DNA from: an uncultured Methanoregula sp.
Lineage (GTDB): Archaea; Halobacteriota; Methanomicrobia; Methanomicrobiales; Methanospirillaceae
DNA: 64,000 nt
NCBI RefSeq assembly: GCF_963667735.1
Contig: NZ_OY763919.1
Coordinates: 1,923,539 to 1,987,538 of the forward strand
Direction of reading: 5' to 3'
Position numbers and translations under genes: made by a program. Of the stretch, positions 1 to 8,154 are shown piece after piece; the first letter of the stretch is position 1, and the number at the start of each line of letters is the position of its first letter. Under the pieces are notes generated by a model that made no database searches, had not been told where the DNA came from, and worked only from the letters and a program-made list of their open reading frames with translations.

Positions 1-1
1 T

Positions 2-421
2 TTCGACAAGATGGGCGTCCAGAACTCGGATCCCGTTTTCGGCGCCGGTGTAACCATGCTCCTTATCGGTGCGGCGTTTGTCCCGATCGCCCTTTACCGC
101 CGGCGCAGGAACCGGAGCCGGATTGCCCAGCTCCTGTCCGGCAAACCTGCCTCCCGGCCCATCGTGGTCTTCCCCTTCCGGAGGAGAGAGGCAACTGTTG
201 CGGGAATCCTCGTCGGGTTCCTGATAACTCTGGAGGCAGTTACGATCAATTCAGCGTACACGGAACAGATTGCCCCGTACGTTATTGCGATCAAGCGGAT
301 GAGCATCCTCCTCATCGTGCTGTACGGAACCCTTGTGTTCCATGAGAAAGAGCTGGTGCGCCGCCTGGCCGGCGCAGGGATCATGGTCTTTGGGGCGGCC
401 TTGATCCTGGTCTTTCCGTAA
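2..421 (+). CDS. EamA/DMT-family transporter, C-terminal part (cut by window edge)
   Basis: The reading frame is open to the left edge, so this is the C-terminal end of a longer protein. It shows three or four hydrophobic segments, with an Arg-rich loop (about residues 30-60 counting from the first Met). The pattern AxxxPYVIAIKRMSILLIVLYGTLVFHE, then a small-residue-rich last helix, fits the second EamA repeat of drug/metabolite transporters. These are inner-membrane proteins that usually have ten helices. The substrate cannot be told. The Met at position 11 is probably internal, since the residues before it continue the motif. Confidence 0.6.
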   Translation, partial: FDKMGVQNSDPVFGAGVTMLLIGAAFVPIALYRRRRNRSRIAQLLSGKPASRPIVVFPFRRREATVAGILVGFLITLEAVTINSAYTEQIAPYVIAIKRMSILLIVLYGTLVFHEKELVRRLAGAGIMVFGAALILVFP

Positions 422-427
422 CGCGCT

Positions 428-1222
428 TCATCCGGGGCCCGGTCCCTGGCCCGGCCCGGCGTTCCGGGATGCCAGGTACTTTTCCAGGAACTGCTGCACT
501 TCCGGGGGCAGGGCATAGCGCATCTGTTTTCCGTCCCGGGTCACTGCAAGGAGCCCGTCGTCAGACAATCGCCCCGTGTGCCACGAGACGGTTGGACCGC
601 TGATCTTCAGGCGCTTCATGAGATCGTTCCGGGTGATGGCAGGATCGTCCAGAAGGCATTCGAAGATCTCCCGCTCCCGCACGTTGCGCAGGCTGCGCAG
701 GACTTTCTGCTCGGTAACGGAATACCGGCCGGAGTTCTCGAAATACCGAACATCCCCCCGGGTATTGAAGGCAACTATCTTGTCCGTGAACTTCAGCACC
801 GCGAGATGGTACTGGAGTGTTGAGCGCTTCAGGCCGGCGATCCGCAGGATGTCATTGAAGAAGATCCCCGGGTTTTCAAAGATCGTATCATAGATCTGCC
901 GGCGGGTTGCAGAATCCAGGACGCTTGCTGAAGCGATCTTCCGGTACCCGAGGTACGAAAAGATCTTGAGAAAGAAGAAGAACTCGATGGGGCAGGCGAT
1001 GAGCGGGCAGAGGCCAAGGACGACCGATATGAGCATGACTCTCGGGGGCAGCTCCCAGAACGAGACCTGGACGGTCTCAAGCGGTTCGGCGTTCCGGATA
1101 TCTTCTTCCGTTGCGGGGGTGACGACATACCCGTTGTCGATGAGGCCCGACCAGGGCGAGAGGAGCATTGCTGCAAGAATGACGGCGAGCGTGATCAGGA
1201 TCGCATAATGGTCGTCATCCAT
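428..1222 (-). CDS. Membrane-anchored regulator with two winged-helix domains
   Basis: A 264-residue protein. A first membrane segment lies at about residues 5-24 and a second at about 60-88. Two winged-helix domains follow. The first (about 105-165) carries FNDILRIAGLKRSTLQYHLAVL and the second (about 175-245) carries RNDLMKRLKISGPTVSWHTGRL, both typical ArsR/MarR-like recognition helices. It probably senses something at or in the membrane and binds DNA from there. Such membrane-tethered winged-helix regulators are common in methanogens. It faces the secreted protein gene at 1461 across 238 bases, so that gene is a natural candidate target (inference). The ligand is unknown. Confidence 0.75.
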   Translation of the reverse strand: MDDDHYAILITLAVILAAMLLSPWSGLIDNGYVVTPATEEDIRNAEPLETVQVSFWELPPRVMLISVVLGLCPLIACPIEFFFFLKIFSYLGYRKIASASVLDSATRRQIYDTIFENPGIFFNDILRIAGLKRSTLQYHLAVLKFTDKIVAFNTRGDVRYFENSGRYSVTEQKVLRSLRNVREREIFECLLDDPAITRNDLMKRLKISGPTVSWHTGRLSDDGLLAVTRDGKQMRYALPPEVQQFLEKYLASRNAGPGQGPGPG

Positions 1223-1414
1223 GGATCGCGTGGGAAGTCCTATTCAATATGTTTTATGATTCTCATCGCATAAATCGGCGCGGGCATGCCGGATTCATTT
1301 CATGGTCAGCATTTCTGTGCGCTCCCGCGTCCCCTCTGCGCGGGGTCCTCCGTCAGTATATTTGCTCCGTGTGGAAAACCCCCGCGGAACATGTAGAGGA
1401 ACGTACTAGAAACG

Positions 1415-1424
1415 ATATATAAAA
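1415..1424 (+). promoter_or_regulatory. TATA box of the secreted protein gene at 1461
   Basis: The stretch ATATATAAAA lies in an otherwise GC-rich intergenic region. Transcription would start about 25 bases on, near 1446, just before an AAGGTGC ribosome binding site and the ATG at 1461. This gives a very short leader. Confidence 0.6.
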
Positions 1425-1460
1425 GGGGTTGGATATTTTTCATCAGGACAAGGTGCATTC

Positions 1461-2852
1461 ATGCAACACTATCAAAAACCGATTATTTTAATTCTGGTGG
1501 TTCTTTCATTGCTTGTCGCGGCTGCCGCCGCGGCCGGTGCAGCATCGGTTGATTCCCCGCTTGGCAGTGCCGATACTCTGGTTGTCAGTACCGGTTCCAC
1601 CGTTCAGCATGTAACTGATGTACAGGTTGCGGCAGTGGAAAGCGAGCCTGCTGCCAATTACACCAGGCTTGAGATCCTGCCATCCTACCTGAATTTTGTT
1701 GTCGAGCCGGGCGAGAAGAAGGAGATGACGGTGACCGTGCGGAACCGGGATGTCCGGACTGTCCATGTCCAGCCAAAAATCCGCCTTCAGCCTTATGGCG
1801 GTCCATATATTGCCGAGAGCTCCTGGATCTCGGTCTCCCCTTCGAGCGCTGATATTCCTGCCGGAGAGAGCGTGAAATTCACCTTTGCGGTCCTGGTCCC
1901 GCCCGACACCCTCCGGGGAATGTACTCTTCGACTGCCACGTTCACGGACGAAACCTATCCCACCCCCTATCCCCAGCCGGTCCCGAATTATATCCACACG
2001 CTCTCGCTCATGATCAATGTCGCATCCACCCCGGTCATCCAGATCTCGGATCCCTCCATCAGCGACCAGCTGGAGGCTGGCAGTGAATATACGTACACCC
2101 TTGACGTGAAGAACCGTGGAAAGTCCCCGCTTGCCCTGCATGCGAAGATGGGGGATGACGGCTACCCGAACTACGGGCCGTACGGGCCGCAGGAACCCCC
2201 GCTGACAGCGAAAGATTTCACCATCAATGCTCCCTTGAGTATTCCTCCGGGACAGAATGGGACGGTGACCGTGAAGGTGAGTGTGCCGCAGAATGCGAGC
2301 GGGTACTTCAACGGCAATCTCGATCTCGGTATCGATGACCCGTCCATACGCCTTGAGGAGGGCCGGATCAATCTCAATTTCCAGGTCTGGAAGCAGCCCG
2401 CTGGTGGTTTTACAAAAAAGTTTACCGTCAGGGAGGAAGGACCCCTCGCTGTCGAGCTGACCTCAGCCTACCCGATGATGAACCCGGTCAGTACTGAGGG
2501 CCTGTCCCGCACCATGGTCCGCCAGGAACCTTCGTTCTCGGTAACCCTGACCGGGCCTTCGGGTAAACAGAACCTGGTGCTCACCGAGAACGTGATCAGG
2601 GGATCCGTGAACCTGGGATCCGATCCATATCTTGGCTATGCTGACCGCCCGGGAACGTACCAGGAGAATGGCAACCAGTACGTCTTCACCTATTCCTCCC
2701 GGGTAAGCCCCGGCCAGTGGACGCTCTCGGTGATGCCGAGGAACACGCAATCGTTTGAGTATAAGATCACGCTCGGCGGGAGAGAGATCTCCCCCGCAGT
2801 TTCGCTCTTCACCGTTCCCTCGTTTCTCGTGGCGAATGTGACCGGAAGATGA
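1461..2852 (+). CDS. Secreted beta-sandwich protein, function unknown
   Basis: 463 residues with a clear N-terminal signal sequence (hydrophobic about residues 8-28, ending in an Ala/Gly-rich stretch). Two immunoglobulin-like segments follow. One is near residues 70-160 with PGEKKEMTVTVRNRD and IPAGESVKFTFAVLVP. A second is near 200-300 with YTYTLDVKNRGKSPL and IPPGQNGTVTVKVSVP. Both resemble the NPCBM/NEW3-type beta-sandwich found in archaeal surface proteins. I see no C-terminal membrane anchor or archaeosortase signal, so it may be released or held by other surface proteins. It has its own TATA box and AAGGTGC ribosome binding site and is divergent from the membrane regulator at 428-1222. 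The biochemical role is unknown. Confidence 0.7.
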   Translation: MQHYQKPIILILVVLSLLVAAAAAAGAASVDSPLGSADTLVVSTGSTVQHVTDVQVAAVESEPAANYTRLEILPSYLNFVVEPGEKKEMTVTVRNRDVRTVHVQPKIRLQPYGGPYIAESSWISVSPSSADIPAGESVKFTFAVLVPPDTLRGMYSSTATFTDETYPTPYPQPVPNYIHTLSLMINVASTPVIQISDPSISDQLEAGSEYTYTLDVKNRGKSPLALHAKMGDDGYPNYGPYGPQEPPLTAKDFTINAPLSIPPGQNGTVTVKVSVPQNASGYFNGNLDLGIDDPSIRLEEGRINLNFQVWKQPAGGFTKKFTVREEGPLAVELTSAYPMMNPVSTEGLSRTMVRQEPSFSVTLTGPSGKQNLVLTENVIRGSVNLGSDPYLGYADRPGTYQENGNQYVFTYSSRVSPGQWTLSVMPRNTQSFEYKITLGGREISPAVSLFTVPSFLVANVTGR

Positions 2853-2970
2853 TCACCCCTTTCATCTCCCAATGTTATGAATTCCTGGAATCATTCTCCC
2901 CCTGCCTGCGATCAACATCCTTACGAGCCGGTACGGGGGCTCACCAACGCGGGAAACCGGTGATATTTCC

Positions 2971-3798
2971 ATGAATTCACGCGAATGGATTCACGTGGGA
3001 GCAGGAATTGTTCTTGCAGTCTTTCTCTCCGGCTGCCTGATCCTGGGAGCCGGCGTAATCGGGATACCCGGCCATACCGGGGGATCGGCTCTGGCATCGA
3101 TGCTCAGCCCAAAAGAGCAGATGCCCTCCCGTTCCCTGCAGTTTCAGCTCAATGCATCCCTGCCGCCCTCTCCCCCGTTCGTGCCTGCATACCGGGTTTC
3201 CGATGTTAAGAAGATCTCGTTCCGGTCCAATAAGACCCAGGAGATAAAGATGCGCATCCCCGGGGCAGGAGAAGCGCCGGGTATTGCGAAAGAGGCTCTT
3301 GAACCGTTCGGGGGGCTCCCTCCGGATGCGGTTCTTGTGGAATCCCGCCAGGTATTCTGGACCGACTTCAATGCCAGCACGGGAGTGGCGGATAAACGGT
3401 TCCCCATCTACACCCGGGTCCAGCACCGCATGCAGGCAAACCGTTCACCGGTCATGGGCACCGTGATCGAAGTCCGGCTTGGCGAGAATGGCGAACTCCT
3501 GGAACTGACAAAAGAGTGGTGCACGCTCGTATATGCGGGAGAGACTCCGGTCATAACTGCCAAAGAATCTTTTGAGAAACTGAAACGGCAGGATCTTCTT
3601 GAGACGATTCAGTGCTGTTCCGGAAGGTACAGCATCACCCGGGTAGAACTGGGATATCACGTGGAAACGTATACTCCTGACGCTTCGGACCGACCAGTAT
3701 CTCCCGGTGTATGCACGCCGGTCTGGATCTTCTCTGGGATAAAGCAGGGGATTGATGAAGAACCATTCCCGTTTATCGTCAATGCTACGAGAGGATGA
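2971..3798 (+). CDS. Exported lipoprotein, function unknown
   Basis: 275 residues. The N-terminus has a hydrophobic segment ending in FLSGC, a good lipobox with Cys at about residue 22, so the mature protein is probably lipid-anchored outside the cell. The rest is soluble and ends in a Trp-containing strand typical of small beta-rich domains. It is the first of a series of exported proteins (to about 8.1 kb) and is separated from the next by 193 bases holding only very short reading frames. I recognise no family. The name rests only on the signal sequence. Confidence 0.65.
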   Translation: MNSREWIHVGAGIVLAVFLSGCLILGAGVIGIPGHTGGSALASMLSPKEQMPSRSLQFQLNASLPPSPPFVPAYRVSDVKKISFRSNKTQEIKMRIPGAGEAPGIAKEALEPFGGLPPDAVLVESRQVFWTDFNASTGVADKRFPIYTRVQHRMQANRSPVMGTVIEVRLGENGELLELTKEWCTLVYAGETPVITAKESFEKLKRQDLLETIQCCSGRYSITRVELGYHVETYTPDASDRPVSPGVCTPVWIFSGIKQGIDEEPFPFIVNATRG

Positions 3799-3991
3799 AT
3801 GATGAGGACCATCATTTTCAGCGCAGTCCTCCGGACCCCGACCGCTGATGGCGAATTTGCCCCGTTCACCCTGCGGGTTGTGCCGGGAGGGTCATGAGGA
3901 TGATGGGGATGAACTCAGGAGAAATAGACATGGGTGCAGCCGTTGGCTGTTCATTCTGGCATTGCAGGATTGAAATATACAAGAGAATACC
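3799..3991 (+). other. Gap with short open frames, possible gene remnant
   Basis: Between two exported-protein genes lie two short frames. One (about 3801-3897) would end in VVPGGS, reminiscent of the EAGS and EGS ends of the neighbouring proteins. The other starts at the ATG at 3930 after an AGGAGA motif, codes about 21 residues, and overlaps the next gene start as ATGA. They may be the degenerate tail of a lost paralogue or a leader peptide. Neither is strong enough to call a gene. Confidence 0.25.
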
Positions 3992-4783
3992 ATGAACCCT
4001 TCTGACAATAGAATGAACTGTACCCTTATTGCTGTCTGTGTTGCCCTCATTGCTCTCGGGCCTGGATCTCTTTTTTGGGGAATGGAGAATGGATCTGTAA
4101 CGGGAATCTGCGGTCCCGATCACGGGATTGCGAACCTGTATTTTATTCCTGCCGGCATGTGGACCGGCTTTTCTTACGGCACCTGCGGGGCCGATGATAT
4201 CCCGATGACCTCTCCCCGTGTTGCTACCCCATCATATACCAACCGTTCCCTGTATCTGTTCGGCGAGAGCGAACCGGCTAAGGGCCCGGGCATGCCGCTG
4301 CTGACCGATTATCCCATGCAGAGGCAAGTCGCTGCCCCGCTCATGACCCGGGCGCAGGTCAACGGCACCAAAAAAACAATCCCGGGGAAGAACGGTCCTG
4401 TCGTGCAACCGCAGGAGACTTTGTTGCTCCGCAATTTCGCACCAGAAGACATACCCGACCCGGAACTGGTGGCCCGGATAGCCCTTACGGATCGTTCCGC
4501 CCGGAGGATGGCAGATGCCGGGGGTGAGCTTGCGGGTGTCCGCATGGCGATCAAAAGGAGTGCTCGCGCAAATTCGAATGACGGGGGCGTTTTCCCGGCC
4601 CTGTTGATCCGGTACAACGGGCTTGAAGTGGATGTCATGGTGGACCCGGTCCTGCAGAAAACCGTTGGAAGAACAGTACAGGTTCCAAACGGTGCGATGA
4701 TCACAGAAAAGGAAAACCGGACCGAGATTGAGTACAATGGCAGCGTACTTTTCACATTTGAACCGATGGAGGCAGGTTCATGA
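3992..4783 (+). CDS. Exported protein, function unknown (first gene of an exported-protein operon)
   Basis: 263 residues with an uncleaved or cleaved N-terminal hydrophobic segment at about residues 10-28. The rest is hydrophilic, with several possible N-glycosylation sequons (for example NRS, NGT, NRT, NGS). It ends in a short beta-rich part. No known domain is evident. Its stop overlaps the next start by four bases (ATGA), and the two following genes are joined in the same way or closely. This is therefore an operon with the large lipoprotein at 4780 and the exported protein at 6960, and the products may act as one surface assembly (inference). Confidence 0.65.
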   Translation: MNPSDNRMNCTLIAVCVALIALGPGSLFWGMENGSVTGICGPDHGIANLYFIPAGMWTGFSYGTCGADDIPMTSPRVATPSYTNRSLYLFGESEPAKGPGMPLLTDYPMQRQVAAPLMTRAQVNGTKKTIPGKNGPVVQPQETLLLRNFAPEDIPDPELVARIALTDRSARRMADAGGELAGVRMAIKRSARANSNDGGVFPALLIRYNGLEVDVMVDPVLQKTVGRTVQVPNGAMITEKENRTEIEYNGSVLFTFEPMEAGS

Positions 4784-6963
4784 AGAACGCTACGTCAATC
4801 CTGTTCCTCTTTCTTATTCTCTGTGTGTCTGTTCTCACGGCAGCATGTACCGGTCCGGCTGATCCACCCGGTAATACCGGCAAAACCGGTGCCCCGGCAG
4901 TTCTGCAGCAGAGTTCCCATCCGGTATTGCCGGGACCCTCGTATTCGATGCATCCTCATACCGTCCCGGTCGAAACCGCGTACAACGAAACGGTCGCAAC
5001 CTTCTGGAGTTTTGCTATCGCTGGTCCCTATAACACTGATCCCAACTGGACCGCTGCACACGTTGACCCGGATCCGGTTGTCATAGCAGAGACCAACGGC
5101 AGCCCGGAGTATTATGAATTCTCTCTGAAGAAGGATGATCGGGTTGTTGGATATTTCTGGACAGCGGCAAACCGGATTCTCGGGCACACTATCTTCCGGA
5201 TCTACCCCTCGGCCCCGGCCTACAATCATTCGGCGATAGCGCAGGATGCCATATCGGTCGTGCTGGCCCGGAATACCGGCGATACGGTCCTGTCGGTCAC
5301 GCCCGGGTTGTACGGCGGCAGCTACCCGCTCCTCTGCTCCATTATTACCGTTAGGAACACGAGCACGGGACAGACCGAACGGATCGTTGTCGATGCGTTC
5401 ACCCATGCGATCATACCCGATCACTACTCTGAAGAAAGCGCCAGGCCGGGATATGCCTGGTCTTACTTTGATATCATTCCCGAAAGCGAGTGGCCGGCCC
5501 GCATCGAGCAATGGAGGCTCGCGGATACAAACGCCACAGCGGTCATCGACTATGCCATGGCCCGGGGGATCGATCCCCGGCTTCCGCTGTCGGAGAAGAA
5601 TGTGAGCATTATCCGGGGTTTTTACGGCCCGGACCTGCCGGATCCCCAGCCTGTGCCTGGGGCTTCCCGGGAGATTACACCGGAGAGCCTGGTCACGGAT
5701 AAGATGCTTGAACAGAATATCGTGCCGGTTGAGACTGCCCGCGCATCAGCGCTCGTATACCTCTGGCGGGCCCAGCTGGACCGGCCGGATATTAAAAGCT
5801 GGCCGTCGTGGCGGAACGCGAGCCTCAACATGACCGCGTATACCGTGATCGAAGATATCGGCGGAAGACCCTGCCAGTATCTCTTTTTTGTTGAACACGG
5901 GGGAAAGCCGGCCGGTGAAATCGTTGTCGGGGCGAACAAAGCACTAGGCGGGAGATATGGCGGAACCGGACGGGGCGATTACGATATCCCCAACGCGTCC
6001 CGGGCGGCGCACAATGTTCTCGATCATGATTTCCCGGGTTACCACACCATCTATGAACGGCCGGTGTCTGCCGTCGGGGAAAGCCCCGGTGTGTGGGTAT
6101 TCCTGCTCGCGGAGGCGACCCGTTCCCCCCGGATGGTCCGTATCACGGTCAATACCGAAAGTTTTGAGACCCTGGTTGAAAATGCATCGATTGCCGAAGA
6201 TCCGGGCCGGTTCCCCTCGGCATTCACGAAAATTACCCGGAATGATCTTCCCGATGCATTGGATCTGTGGGAACGGGAGAATGCAGAAGACAGGGATTTT
6301 CTGGCGTTTGCACAATCGCAGGGAATCTCCGGGGAGCACCCGCTGACCGAGAAAGAGATAATCTCGCTCGGAACGCATCTCTTCAGATCCGATCCGCAAT
6401 ACCGGCGGCAGGGTGAGCTGTACAACCCCTTGTCAGGACAGGGAGCCGGTCCTGCGCTTGGTGCGGAAACCCGACGATGGCATGACGAGTCAGAGTGGTT
6501 CAGCGCCATCCTTGTCGATGCATCGCTCGACAGGGCCGGAATTGAGCGGATTGTTCAGGATCATACCCTGCCCGGAAATTATACGCTCGACATCCACTCC
6601 CGAGGTTCGATGGGATCGGATTATTACCTCGATGTGCCGGAACCTGACTATGACCAAATATTCTCCAGACTCCGTGATGATGGCAGCGCATGGATTGCCG
6701 AACCGATCTCTCCGATGGCGGAATATGTTCAGGGAACAAAAAAGAGGAATGGTTCGATTCTTCTCCCGGTTGCCGTCAGCTATCCCGTGGAAGCCAATAC
6801 CCGGCGTCTCATCTCATCCGGGCTTCCCCTGAAAACCATGAGAGAAGTCTATATCCAGTACGATTATCCGAACCTGCCCAAGAAGGCAGACAGGGAACGG
6901 GTGCTTCGTGAACTAGCCGCTGACGACCGGGTATTGTTTGCCCTGATGGAGTATCCCGGATGA
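4780..6963 (+). CDS. Large lipoprotein with an internal duplication, function unknown
   Basis: 727 residues. The signal peptide ends in the lipobox LTAAC (Cys at about residue 23), so it is probably lipid-anchored on the outer face of the membrane. Two stretches repeat a pattern: W, then acidic residues, then FA or YA with S/RxxGI, then PLxEKxxxxI. One copy is near residues 240-280 and the other near 495-535, so two homologous halves are likely. It sits in the middle of a translationally coupled set, overlapping both neighbours by four bases. I recognise no catalytic motif. It could be a binding or scaffold protein of the cell surface. Confidence 0.65.
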   Translation: MKNATSILFLFLILCVSVLTAACTGPADPPGNTGKTGAPAVLQQSSHPVLPGPSYSMHPHTVPVETAYNETVATFWSFAIAGPYNTDPNWTAAHVDPDPVVIAETNGSPEYYEFSLKKDDRVVGYFWTAANRILGHTIFRIYPSAPAYNHSAIAQDAISVVLARNTGDTVLSVTPGLYGGSYPLLCSIITVRNTSTGQTERIVVDAFTHAIIPDHYSEESARPGYAWSYFDIIPESEWPARIEQWRLADTNATAVIDYAMARGIDPRLPLSEKNVSIIRGFYGPDLPDPQPVPGASREITPESLVTDKMLEQNIVPVETARASALVYLWRAQLDRPDIKSWPSWRNASLNMTAYTVIEDIGGRPCQYLFFVEHGGKPAGEIVVGANKALGGRYGGTGRGDYDIPNASRAAHNVLDHDFPGYHTIYERPVSAVGESPGVWVFLLAEATRSPRMVRITVNTESFETLVENASIAEDPGRFPSAFTKITRNDLPDALDLWERENAEDRDFLAFAQSQGISGEHPLTEKEIISLGTHLFRSDPQYRRQGELYNPLSGQGAGPALGAETRRWHDESEWFSAILVDASLDRAGIERIVQDHTLPGNYTLDIHSRGSMGSDYYLDVPEPDYDQIFSRLRDDGSAWIAEPISPMAEYVQGTKKRNGSILLPVAVSYPVEANTRRLISSGLPLKTMREVYIQYDYPNLPKKADRERVLRELAADDRVLFALMEYPG

Positions 6964-7754
6964 CCGCGAGGAACCCAGCTCGGGTTACTCTCATGGTATT
7001 GCCTGCCCTCATTCTCGCACTTCTGGTAATTCCCGTCCTGATGGCCGGGGCCGGGATCTCTGGTGCGGCAAATGTCCCCGGATCTGGTCGTTTCTGTTTT
7101 GGATCAACCGCTCTTCCATTCTGTTCCGATCAACACGCCCGCGATGTGTCTGCTTCCAATGTTACCCGGTGGATGCAGGAACATGCGGGAATGGAAGTCG
7201 CTGCCGGAGAATATCTGGATATCACCAACCCCGGTTACCTGGCCTCCCGGCCGCAGGAGGTCCGGGATGCGTATCACCGGATGAAGATCAGAGTACCGGA
7301 TTTCAGCAACCCGTACCCTGGGAACAATGCTCGGTCACCTGGTGGACTGCAGTTTGGGGAACGAAGTGTTGCCATTGCAGTTTTTGGTTACCGGGAGGTA
7401 CCGGGTGACAGCCAGGAGATGTTCCTGCAGAATTACACCGTTCAGTGCATCCTGAACGAGTCAATGATCGCCAGGTCAAACCGGTTGGCTGGCCGGGAGA
7501 TCCCGGTCGGGACGTATCTTGAAACGGTCTGCCCGGACTTTTTTTTGGGCCTGACCGAATCCCGAAAAGAGGTATTGAACAACCAGTCCCTTATGATATC
7601 AGAAATTCCCGGTCGCGGGAATGTATCATCATTTGTCCCGCCACGGTCTCTCTCGATCAGCCGGATGGAACCCGTCCCGGGATGGGTGAGCCTGCATATC
7701 CCGGAAGATGGTTTCCTGAATTTTAACGCGAATCGGACATGGGAGGGGTCATAA
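6960..7754 (+). CDS. Exported protein with two related halves, function unknown
   Basis: 264 residues starting with a signal sequence (hydrophobic about residues 10-34). Two segments look homologous: AAGEYLDITNPGYLASRPQE near residue 85 and PVGTYLETVCPDFFLGLTES near residue 185. Both are followed by a short helix and a hydrophobic pair. Four cysteines occur outside the signal sequence and could form disulfides. It overlaps the lipoprotein before it by ATGA and is followed within about 30 bases by a small membrane protein gene. The function is unknown. Confidence 0.6.
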   Translation: MTARNPARVTLMVLPALILALLVIPVLMAGAGISGAANVPGSGRFCFGSTALPFCSDQHARDVSASNVTRWMQEHAGMEVAAGEYLDITNPGYLASRPQEVRDAYHRMKIRVPDFSNPYPGNNARSPGGLQFGERSVAIAVFGYREVPGDSQEMFLQNYTVQCILNESMIARSNRLAGREIPVGTYLETVCPDFFLGLTESRKEVLNNQSLMISEIPGRGNVSSFVPPRSLSISRMEPVPGWVSLHIPEDGFLNFNANRTWEGS

Positions 7755-7786
7755 GACCCGGAGTCTGGTTCAGTGAGGGTTTTGTC

Positions 7787-8119
7787 ATGCAACAGCAACG
7801 TATCATTCTTCTCGTGATTTTCGGAGCGCTCCTTGCGCTCTTTGGGATCATCACCATGCAGTACCTGCTTGTACTGGTTGTCCTTGCCGGTGTTGTTCTC
7901 ATCCTCATGGCAATGGATGTCAAAAGGTGGGTTGAAGGGCTTGTCGATAAAATTGCGGCGGGTAACCGTTCCGGGTCGTCAGATACTTCCGATATCCGCG
8001 AATCGATCCAATCGATCCGGTCCGAGACTGCCCGCATCCGGGAGCGGCTGGATGAGCTGGAAGAGAAAAAACGTAGATCCTCCGATACGATCCCGCCACG
8101 GATTCCGCCCCGTACATAG
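7787..8119 (+). CDS. Small membrane protein with cytoplasmic coiled coil
   Basis: About 110 residues from the chosen ATG. Two closely spaced hydrophobic helices (about residues 5-40) are followed by a charged, helical tail with heptad-like IRESIQSIRSETARIRERLDELEEKKR. I chose this ATG because GTGAGGG stands seven bases before it. A longer frame from 7739 would overlap the previous gene. It probably sits in the membrane with its tail in the cytoplasm and may form dimers. It closes the exported-protein operon. No function can be assigned. Confidence 0.6.
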   Translation: MQQQRIILLVIFGALLALFGIITMQYLLVLVVLAGVVLILMAMDVKRWVEGLVDKIAAGNRSGSSDTSDIRESIQSIRSETARIRERLDELEEKKRRSSDTIPPRIPPRT

Positions 8120-8154
8120 GTTCCGGGAACCGGCTTTCGTCCAATGGGTTCCGG

